NCBI GenBank assembly: GCA_035771165.1
Contig: JAWNZC010000122.1
Span: 526,001 to 590,000, forward strand
Length of the DNA stretch: 64,000 nt
Reading direction: 5' to 3'
From: Paragorgia papillata
Lineage: Eukaryota > Cnidaria > Anthozoa > Scleralcyonacea > Coralliidae
Made by a program: the position numbers and the translations under genes. Each line of letters begins with the position of its first letter. Within the stretch, counting starts at the first letter, position 1. The notes below the pieces were generated by a model. The model was not told the origin of the DNA and made no database searches. It saw only the letters and a list, made by a program, of their open reading frames with translations. Positions 50,101 to 62,206 of this stretch are shown here, one piece after another.

Positions 50101-53100
50101 CATAACGACAAAGTTGTCTCGGGGGCTAGGGTGTCCCTCGAGGGGTTACCCGAGCCAACGTTTAGTCCATGTAAACGGCCCCTAAGAGTAACTGTGAGTG
50201 TGAGTGCGAGCGTGAACTCGATTGTGATTGTGACTGTGTGGAAGAGTGAGAGTGCGAGTGCGAGTAGAAGTACGACTGTGAGTATGAATGCGAGTGGGAG
50301 TGCAGTAAAAGTGGGAGTGAGGTCAAAGTCTGACTGCGAATAGAAGTAGGAGTGAGAATGTGAATGTAAGTGCGAGGGCAACTGCGAGTAAAGGTAGAAG
50401 TGGGGGTGGGGGTGAAAGTGGGGGTGGGAGTGAAAGTGGGGGTGGAAGTGAAAGTGGAGGTGGGAGTGAAAGTGGGGTGGGAGTGAAAGTGGGGGTGGGA
50501 GTGGGAGTGAAAGTGGGAGTGAAAGTGGGGGTGGGAGTGAAAGTGGGGGTGGGAGTAAAAGTGGGGGTGGGAGTGAAAGTGGGAGTGAAAGTGGGGGTGG
50601 GAGTGAAAGTGGGGGTGGTTGTGAAAGTGCGAGTGAAAGTGGGGGTGGGAGTGAAAGTGAGGGTGGGAGTGAAAGTGGGGGTGGGGGTGGGAGTGAAAGT
50701 GGGGGTGGGAGTAAAAGTGGGGGTGGGAGTACGAGTAGGACTGAGTGTCAGTGACTTAGTGCAGGTGCGAGTAGGAGTGCGAGTGCAACTATAAGTGGGG
50801 GTGAAAGTAAGTGTGCGAGAACGAGTGCGAGTAAAAGTCCGAGTGAGACCGTGAATGATCCCACCCATACTCCCACTCCCACGAGTGTGAGTACGAGAAG
50901 ATGTACGAGTGGGACTGTGAGTGGAGCTGCGGGTAGAAGTGCGAGTGCGTGCAAGTGCAGTGCGAGTGTAATCAACTGTTAACTGTCACTGTTATCACTA
51001 AGGGCCTGTTCACATGAGGCGAGTTATCTCGGGGGGTAGGGTTATCCCTATCCCCCGAGATAACTCGGTGTTAGTTTATTTCCATGTTAAAAAAGTAAAC
51101 CGTTCACATGAGACCGAGATAACTCGGGGGATAGGGATAACTCGGTCGGAGCGATAGGGTAACCCTAGCCCCCGAGTTATCCCTACCTCCATGTGAACGC
51201 TTTCACCCGAGTTATCTAAAGGATCTCCATTACAATTTTATGAGTTCTTTCAAATTAGACAAACTTAATTTTTAATGCCAATCCCCTTTAAGCTGAGAAA
51301 ATCGACCGGAAAGTTTATGTTACTCGGACGAATCTAATTTACAACATCTGATTAAACATTCACATTAATTTCTTTTGGATTTTCTTCATAAATTATTAAT
51401 GATTGGACAAAGCAAGGTTATATCACTTACCTGATTAGCAAGTTCCTCATTTAGAAGATATCCAGCATAAGTACATATAAACGTCCCAACAGGAACATCG
51501 TCTACAGTTCTTACGCCCCAACCTCTGAAAAAGAACAAAATTAACAATATTTGGACGAGGTTGAGCAAAATACAGTCGTTGGCACCTAAGCGTGTACACC
51601 GCCTGTCAAAACATGTTTTATGCCAACGTCAAAGTTAAATGTTTACCTTGCAAACGTATTTAGGTTTTCATTCGATACATTCGAACCAATGCATTATTGT
51701 CACATGAATGTGCCCTTAGCCAATCACGTCTCGCCAATCCCACGGTGTTGATTTCAAAACGGTTAACTTTGGCTTAAATTTAGAACATGTTTTGACGGGC
51801 GGTGTACACGCTTAGGTGCCAACGACTGTAGTTGATTAATCAATGTGAACAGATAAGACTGATATAATCCAAATAGTGAAATAAAAGTAGCGTGCTGTGT
51901 AGGCAGTGTAGAAACAACAATCGAACTATAGTAAGGTTAGATATACTGCCGAAACAGAGAACGTAGGAGTCTACCGTTTCGAACGAAGGGCCTTCGATCG
52001 AAACGTTAGACTCCTACGTTCTCTGTTTCGGCAGTATATCTAACCTTACTATATTTCGATTGTTAAGATTGATATAACCTCGTTCCTCATATGATAACCT
52101 AGTCTTATCAGTTGAGCTACGGGTATATAAAGCACAGCTCTACCAATACAGCATTGATCAATGTAGAGGCACCGACCTGTTCTCAGTTTTAAAGATTTCC
52201 AGTCGTATCTGTATACCATTCTGAACAAGTCTATTCAAACAGCTTTTATTGCAAGAACACTGCGAGTTACACTCGTAAATACTGAAAACATAAGAGACAG
52301 AAAATATCAATTATGTCAATTTATATGTCCGACAAGGAAATATAATCGAATACAATGCAATACAATACAAAACAATGCAATAGAGTAGAACCAATCCAAT
52401 GTAATCCAATACGATAATACCATACCATACCGCACCATACCATACCATACCATATCATACCACACCATACCATATCAAACCATACCATACCGCACCACAT
52501 CAAACCATGCCTTACCATACCATACCATACGATACGATACCACACCATACGATACGATACCACACCATACGATACGATACCACACCATACCATACGATAC
52601 CATACCATATATCAAATCATACCGCACCACATCAAACCATGCCTTACCATACCATACCATACCATACCACACCACACCATACCATACCATACCATACCAT
52701 ACCACACCATATCAAACCATACCACACCATATCAAACCATACCATACCACACCACACCATACTATACCACACCATACTATAACACACCACACCACACCGT
52801 ACCATACCATACCACACCATACCATATCAAACCATACCATACCACACCATACTATAACACACCACACCATACTATACCACACCATACTATACCATACCAC
52901 ACCACACCGTACCATACCATGCAATTCAACACAACACAGCACGAGACAACATAAATTATATACCCAGTCTGTACACAATCTTTCAATCGTTTGTATTGGT
53001 AAGTCGCCTTCTCCGGATTCTTTCCATCCATTGCTTTGCAGCCTTGGATTGTCAGTTGTATACAAGCACACTTGCTCGAGTCCTGCATGGTAAAATGGAA

Positions 53101-56100
53101 TTAATAATAAGAAGTTTAAACATAGAACAGTGATGGTAGATTGGCATCAAACTTATTGAGTTATTGAATACACGGATAGTTCCCTAATATAGCCAACGTG
53201 TCGTCAGAGGATGTATATGAAATCCGCCTTAGCCATTTTCAAACGAAAACGGAGACTTTTTGATACGGTTAGGCCTTTCGTCCACACTAATTCAGCGTCT
53301 TCGGTGACCGAAAACGGAGCGTTTCGAAAACGCTCTCCAGAGTGAAGACATCCGAAGACGCCGTTTTTCTGCACCAGTGTGGACGGCAAAAACGAAGCTT
53401 TTGGAAAACGATGATGTCACCTTGGTTTCAGTCACCTAGAAATATTCATTCATACCCCTGTAGATCTTTTTAGCGTTTTACTAAACGGCGAAAACGATTC
53501 GAAAACGATAGTGTGGACGGAAAACTTTTGATACGTTTTCGATACGAGGTTACCGTTTTCGTTTGAAAATGGATTAGTGCATTCTCGTCCCCAGAGCCTC
53601 TCCCGTGCTGGCGCGCTGAAAAGGCTCTGGGGGAATCCAAACCGGAACACCAAGATTCTTTGGTGTTCTTTCTAAAGCGCATGCGTTTAAGTTCGCGGTT
53701 TGGGAGTTGGACACGAGATCATCGGCAGTTGTTTGCAATATAATTTTCCTTTCGTTTCCGATTCTGGCGGTTTGGCTGTCTCATATTGACTCGTTTGACT
53801 TTGGAACAATTCTGATTGTGGTATATTCCGTTCGAAGAAGGTCCCTGCTGAGTGTAGCTCATCGCCGCGTTTATTCGGCGGGGCAAAAGGCATTAAAATT
53901 TAAGAGTTCGCTTCAGAGCTTGGCAATACTAGAGCCGCGTCGGAATTTCTTCGTATTTACGGCTTCTTTTAGTGAAGGTAGTTCTCTTTAATATGTTGCA
54001 CCGTTCGTTTATATTTGACGTGTATATTTCAATGAGATTCTTATTAATATGTACCATGCAGTCATGCACGAACAGCCAGCAGTGTGCTGTGACTGCTGTC
54101 TAATATCGTCTATCGCCTATCGATTTCAAATTGCTGTCTGTCTTCTGTGTTTGATTTAATTATATAATGGGAAACGGGTTGATTGCTTTGAAAAATGTTC
54201 GATTAAATTGTTCGGATTAGAACTATGATTAGAATTGTGCTTCGTTGTCAGTTTTCGTGTCTCAAATACTGTTTATTTATAAACATTCACTCCTTTGAAT
54301 TTGAACAACCAATCAGATCGCGATGATATATGGATTCCCCCAGAGCCTTTTAACGCGCGCCAGCACGGGAGAGGCTCTGGGGACGAGAATGGGATTAGTG
54401 TGGACCAGCCTTGGTTCCCAGGCCTCTCTTTTTAACGTCGAGCGGCAGACCGAATTGTGAGAGGCCTGGAATAAAACGTTTTGCTTGGCCCCAAATCTGG
54501 CACCAAAACTGGCCCCAACTTATACAGGCACCAAACGGTTGTTTGGCGGAAAACCAAGGCAAATAACACTCACGTCGGTCTGCACAATTCTTTATAACAT
54601 CATATAGCAAAGTTGGTCTACTGTCGAAAGGTTAAAATAGCATATTTCGATTTGTATAAATGTGTTTCAACGCAATCACTTCATCGCCGAACACTACTTT
54701 ATAAAGCCTCGTATGTAACAACCTTTTAACGTAATGTAAAACAAAGAAACCTACTCATTTGCTGTCTGCTCTCAAGAAGAAGCTTGTTTAAGTGCCCTCG
54801 CTCATAAAGATTAAAGAATCCGAGCTCCAGCAGGATTCATGATAGATATTTTTAAAGATGAACATTTTCCGCTAGTCCTCTCGCTCGATCCCTATTCTGT
54901 GACGTCACCAAAATACGTTCGAGAGAAAAGAGCACTAGGAACTAGTCTGAGTGTGGACATGGCGTTAATGCGTTGTCGACCAAATCAGTTTTAGCCGAGG
55001 GTTCACACGACAAAAAAAGCGATTGAAAAAAACCCCGATGGCACGACAAAAAGCACTGAATAATAACCTTAGATGAGATCGCGATGAACTGAATGTACTT
55101 ACGGAACAGTTATCTTCGCAGTCACAGCAGACCATAAATCCTGGTTCTTTACAAAGATCTACGCCCGGTGCTAATGTTCTTTCGCTAACGTATTTCACTA
55201 CATCAGGAGGACGTTCGTTGTCTACTTCATTTACAGCCTAAATAATTAGGAAATATTTATTTATCTTCAAGTGCCTATATCAGGGTTGGGGATTTTACAT
55301 TTTTAGGATATTTGGAACCTTCTGAGAAGATTTGTAATATATCTTCATCTTCATGGACTTTTTTGCTGTTAACGTTGACGGAAGTGACGCCAAAGGAGGA
55401 ATCTGTAAAGTGGTTTTTGTATAGACAAATTCCTCTTTCGACGTCACTTGAAAAAGTCCATGAACATGAAATTTTAGGAAAGGAAGATATATTACAAATC
55501 TTCTCAGAAGGTTCCAAATATCCTAAATATGTAAAATCCACAATCATGATATAGGCATTTCAAACTCATTAATAATTCATGAAGAAAACACAAAGGAAAT
55601 CAGTACCGTGTCTGTGGTTTGGATATCGGAGGAAGAAATTACATAAATTAAACAAACTTTCATCTTGATTTTCTCTTAAAATACTGATTTGTTTGAGATG
55701 CTATATCATACACTCGGAGGAGTGTTCCATCAGGATATCCAAACACCTCGAAGTTTGTTCAAAAACCTCGGCTTTGCCCCGGTTTTCAACAAACGTCTCG
55801 GTGTTTGGATATCCTGACGAAACACTCCTCCTCGTGTATGATATATTACATGTTGAGTAGTGGCGATTAAGTGTCCCGAAAGCCAAGGGAAGCTGTGTAG
55901 GAGTCACGAGACCCGCAGGTCTGAAAAACGTTCACCAGAGTCAATCAATATATGGTGTGGAAACTCGGCAAACTTCAAAGCGCCTATAATGAGCTGTGAT
56001 CATAGGCGTACCTGCCCAGTTACGGGTTTTTTTTTTGGGGGGGGGACATTGTTTTGCCCGAAAAATTAAGAGTCGACTGTCGATTATTGGATCGTATTCA

Positions 56101-59100
56101 ACACAACCGGGCAACTGCAAAACATGTTAAAGGTGATCTACAGCCCGTTCTGCGCATGTACGAAACTAATGTTTACATCTTTATTTACAAAAACAAAAAC
56201 TGATACCTCTTTCAAGATTGTAAGCTTTTCTTGCTTCCTCTTCATTACTTGTACTTGAAACAAAACATTTTTAGCGGAAATAGAAGAAATCCGAAGAGAT
56301 ATCCTCGCCGAATCGCTTGGTTTTCTGCCATGTTCGCTTCTAACGGTTTACACTGAGCTTAGTACTTCATGTAATTATCGATGAATGTCATGTTTGTGGG
56401 CCATCAAAACAAAGATGGCGGATCATGCGCAGACCGCACTGTAGATCACCTTTAAAACATATTACTTTAATGTTACCGAAATTCTTTCAAAAAGTGACCC
56501 AAATGTTCATTTTTAAAATGCCCCCCCCCCCGCCCCTGCCTTGTACGCCTATGGCTGTGATTTTATGCTTTGTCAATTTAAAACTTAATTTTCGTCTTAT
56601 AAGCACTTTAATTTTAAAATACAAGAAACTGATTAAACATGAAACAGGAGATAAAGAGAGAAAACAACATGAAGACAAACGACTTACAGGTAATGGTCGC
56701 TTTTCTTGTCCATTTGAAATATCGTCGATCACTGGCAACTAGAATTATAAAGAGATTAAAGCCTTGAATTACATAATTACAATTATTACAATTACCACTA
56801 CCACCACCACTACCACTACCACTACCATTACCACTACCACTACCACCACCACCACCACCACCACTACCATTACCATTACCACTACCATTACCACTACCAC
56901 TACCATCACCACTACCACTATCATTACCACTACCACTACCATTACCACCACCACCACCATTACCACTACCACTACCATTACCACTACCACTACCACCACC
57001 ATTACCACCACCACCACCATTACCACTACCACTACCACTACCATTACCACTACCACTACCACTACCACTATCATTACCACTACCACTACCATTACCACTA
57101 CCACTACCATTACCATTACCATTACCACTACCACTATCATTACCACTATCATTACCACTACCACTACCACTATCATTACCACTACCACTACCATTACCAC
57201 TACCACTACCATTACCATTACCACTATCATTACCACTACCACTACCATTACCACTACCATTACCACCACCACCACCACTACCACTACCACTACCATTACC
57301 ACCACCACCACCACTACCACTACCATTACCATTACCACTATCATTACCACTACCACTACCATTACCACTACCATTACCACCACCACCACCACTACCACTA
57401 CCATTACCATTACCACTATCATTACCACTACCACTACCATTACCACTACCACTACCACTACCATTACCACTACCATTACCACTACCACTATCATTACCAC
57501 TACCACTACCACTACCATTACCACTATCATTACCACTACCACTACCACTACCACTACCACTATCATTACCACTACCACTACCATTACCACTACCATTACC
57601 ACTACCATTACCACTATCATTACCACTACCATTACCATTACCACTACCACTACCACCACCACTACCATTACCATTACCATTACCACCACCACTACCACTA
57701 CCACTATCATTACCACTACCACTACCATTACCACCACCACCACCACTACCACTACCACTACCATTACCACTACCACCACCACTACCATTACCACTACCAT
57801 TACCACTACCACTCCATTACCACTCCATTACCACTACCACTACCACTACCATTACCACTACCATTACCACTACCACTCCATTACCACTACCACTACCACT
57901 ACCATTACCACCACCACCACCACCACCACCACTACCACTATCATTACCACTACCACTACCATTACCACTACCACCACCACTACCATTACCACTACCATTA
58001 CCACTACCACTCCATTACCACTCCATTACCACTACCACCACCACTACCATTACCACTACCATTACCACTACCACTCCATTACCACTCCATTACCACTACC
58101 ACTACCACTACCATTACCACTACCACTCCATTACCACTCCATTACCACTACCACTACCACTACCATTACCACTACCACTCCATTACCACTACCACTACCA
58201 CTACCACTACCACTACCACTACCACTATCATTACCACCACCACTACCATTACCACTACCATTACCACTACCACTCCATTACCACTCCATTACCACTACCA
58301 CTACCACTACCATTACCACTACCATTACCATTACCACTCCATTACCACTACCACTACCACTACCACTACCACTACCACTACCACTACCATTATCACTACC
58401 ACTACCACTACCACTACCACTACCACTATCACTACCATTACCACTACCACTACCATTACTACAACTATAACCGTTACTATTATTATTACTATTAATAATA
58501 GCTTATTATTATTATTAAGTACTTACCGACTGCATCGTGTCTTTCGTGCGAACTCGCCAGTCAAATGTAAACTGGTCAATCACCAAGCTTGTCTCTCGGG
58601 TCAGAGTTAGGTAATGAAGTACCTCGGCCATATTTCTGAGCCGCCGGTGACATGGAGTGCGGTAATACACATCGCGTTTGCTGGTCTTCCCGCGTCGTTT
58701 GACAACCTCTCGTTTCCAGTCCAAAAAAATCGGCATGGCGAGCGGGTTGTGCCTGAGATAGTCAATACAGACCTCACTCCTGTACTGGGCGCAGGCAGAG
58801 CTGCAGGTATGCGGGCCTGGAAAATAGAAAGAATGAAGGAAATAAAGATCAGGATATGTGCCCGAAGGTTTTTCATGGGATTCTCCAGTTTCCCCACTTA
58901 AAGGGCATATGACTCGAAAATTAAGTTTGTCTTATTGAAAAGAACATTTAAAATGATAAAATAACATCTTTTGCAGTTTTTGGTTTCCTTGCTTCATTTT
59001 TGAGATATTCCAGTTTGTTTGATATGCAAATGACACAACTTTTTACGTCACATGTGCATAATGAGTTATCAGAAAAGGTTACATATCTCTGCTATTATGA

Positions 59101-62064
59101 AAACATGGGCTTAACTCAAAGGAAGCATGTGCGTGTTTCTATACCCACAACACCAAACATGTAGAATTCCAAGTGATTTCGTTTCACAATAGCAAAGATA
59201 TGCAACCTTCTCTGGGTTACTCATAATACTCATTATGCACGTGTGACGTAAAACGTTGTGTCATTTGCATATCAAACAAACTGGAATATCTCAAAAACGA
59301 AGCAAGGAAACCAAAAACTGCAAAAGATGTTATTTTATCATTTTAAATGTTCTATTCAATAAGACAAGCTTAATTTTCGAGTCATATGCCCTTTAATTGT
59401 ACGAACTAGTTCCATCAAGTATTATAATACGAGATTAGCTTCGAGAAATACATATTATATCGATACAGTAAGAACTAATTATGGCAAATTCAGTCTTCGG
59501 TTGCAGGGTTCTCAGGCATGGAATATTATTGACGATAAATTTAAAACTCTTAGCAAATCATCTTTCAAAAATAAAATTGCAATCCCTCATTAGCCCTGGA
59601 GCGCCTTTGATATGCCTTGACACGGCCACGTTGATCTGCGTCCTTCGCAATTCACTCACTGGCTGCAAGTAAGGATGATTAGCCCCCCAGTCCTTTATCC
59701 CTTTACTTTATGAGAAGTGTACATGCTACTCCAGAAATGTTACCTGGACCAGGGTATTACCTGCAAGACTTGTAACGGTTTCGAGTTTTGGCGTTGCGAA
59801 AGCTGGCTTGACCTCCTCCTTTAGGGAACTGGCATCGAGTTTGTTCTTCAAAATGGAGGCCACGTCACGTGGTTTACTGGCCTGGACTCCTGCTTCCGGT
59901 TTCACGACATTATCATCAACATGGCGTTGCTTATTGCGCAGATCGAGATTCAACCATGGTGCTTTCCACGGACCACTTTTCCCTTTGGGTTCAACTTGAT
60001 CGACAGTTTTCAGGTTTGGCGGGTGGTGAGGTAATGGCGGGCGGTGAGGTAATGGTGGGCGGTGAGGTAATGGTGGGCGGTGAGGTAATGGTGGGCGGTG
60101 AGGTAATGGCGGGCGGTGAGGTAATTGCGGGTCTTGAGGTAATGGTGGGTGGTGAGGTAAGGGCGTGATGTTTGCGCTAGGGGGCTTCACAGGCGTTGGC
60201 ATTCGTGACGGTTCTTCGGAGCTTTGGTTTGGTTTGAATATAATGTTGTTTACTGTAGAAAAACAAGTAAAAACAGATATTTCTTTTAGTTATCTCATCT
60301 CTTCTTTTTCTTCTTTTATTTAACACTTCTGAAGATGCTGTTTTTGTTTAGCAAGGGCGGACATAGACAGTGTTTTCACTTAATTAATTTATCTATTTTT
60401 TTACTCTCGCTCATTCTTTTTACACCCCCCCCTCCTTTTTTGCTCATCGACGGTGGGAATAGCAAATGTCTTTCGCATCTCATTATTGATTTGTTATTGT
60501 TATTTTGCTTTGATTGGCTAATTTTTTCGCATCTCATTATCAATTTGTTATTTTTATCTGATTGGCTTATTTTTGGTCACATGATTATCCTTCTTATATA
60601 AGCTCGTTGTTTGTTTATACTCTTTACGTTTCTCTCTGACGAAGGGCCTTCGCTCGAAACGTTAGACTCCTACGTTCTCTGTTTCGGCAATATATCTAAC
60701 CTTACTATATTTCGATTGTTAAAAACAGATATGTTATTTAGCGGTTTGAAAGACCACCCATGCAGTGAGATGAGATGAGATGAGATGAGATGAGATGGGA
60801 TGGGATGGGATGGGATGGGATGGGATGAGTTGAGCTGAGCTGGGATGGGATGGGATGGGATGGGATGAGCTGAGCTGAGCTGGGATGGGATGGGATGGGA
60901 TGGGATGGGATGGGATGAGATGAGATGGGATGGGATGGGATGGGATGGGATGGGATGGGATGAGATGAGCTGAGATGGGATGGGATGGGATGGGATGGGA
61001 TGGGATGGGATGGGATGAGATGAGATGAGATGGGATGGGATGGGATGAGATGAGATGGGATGGGATGAGATGAGATGGGATGAGATATGGGATGAGATGA
61101 GATATGAGATGAGATGGGATGGGATGAAATGGAATGAGATGGGATGAGATGGGATGAGATGAGATAGGATGAAATGAGATGAGATGGGATGAGATGAGAT
61201 AAAGTGAGATGAGATGAGATGAGATAAAGTGAGATGAGATGGGATGAGATAGGATGAAATGAAATGAGATGGGATGAGATAGGATGAAATGAAATGAGAT
61301 GGGGTGAGATAGGATGAAATGAAACGAGATGGAATGAGATGAGATGGGATGAGATGAAGTGAAGTGAGATGAGATAAAGTGAGATGAGGTGGGATGGGAT
61401 GGGATGAGATGGGATGAGATAGAATGAAATGAAATGAGATGAGATGAGATGAGATGGGGTGAGATGAGATGAGCTGAGATGAGATGAGATGATGAGAGAG
61501 GAGATGAAACGAAGTGAGACGAAGCGAGATGGAGTGACATGAGATGAGATTGGACGAAATGAGATGAGATGAAGCAATGCTTCTCACGTGTGATATATTA
61601 CTTACAACACTAATGATGCAAACTCACCCAGACTAACCCCAGTTCGTTTTCGTAGCGTACTCGCTTGAATGCAAGAAAAAGTGCTTTCAATTACAAGTTC
61701 AGTTTTTGGCACAAGAAGCGCTAAAAAGACAATTTCAAATACATTTATCAATCTCACCAAATCTATTCGCTAAGGTAACTCTGCACCCAAGCCGTAGTAC
61801 CTAGCCCTGGTATCTCTACAGTGAATAACATCGTAGTAATAATGATAATAAAATAACGCATACCTTCAGTTGTATCCACAACAGGCATAGTTTTCACTCT
61901 ATGCTTTGCCTCTGTTAAACTTTCGTTTTGCTCCTGTTTGGCAGTTTTCTCCACGGTTGTTGTGGCTTTCGTTGGTTGAAGCTTGCTCGTATCAGTGGTC
62001 TCCTGTTGAGGCAATGAGTCAATTATTCGAGATCTAAAACACTCATTATTAACTCCACCAAGAG

Positions 62065-62158
<94 letters not shown>

Positions 62159-62159
62159 A

Positions 62160-62206
<47 letters not shown>

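Noticed and set aside
50323..50868. TPTPTF-type and VGVKVGV-type frames
   Set aside because: They are translation of the GTGGGAGTGAAA minisatellite.
56764..58470. 568-codon and 347-codon frames (Thr/Ile or Val/Met only)
   Set aside because: They are translation of the ACCACT/ACCATT satellite inside a SETDB1 intron.
59481..59690. Extra SETDB1 exon with acceptor CTTGCAG near 59,665
   Set aside because: No donor gives the phase needed by the MBD exon, and the alternative donor at 59,761 already joins the neighbours in phase.
60670..61587. Three overlapping minus-strand frames of 268-305 codons
   Set aside because: A 5-base repeat reads open in all three frames; it is not a gene.
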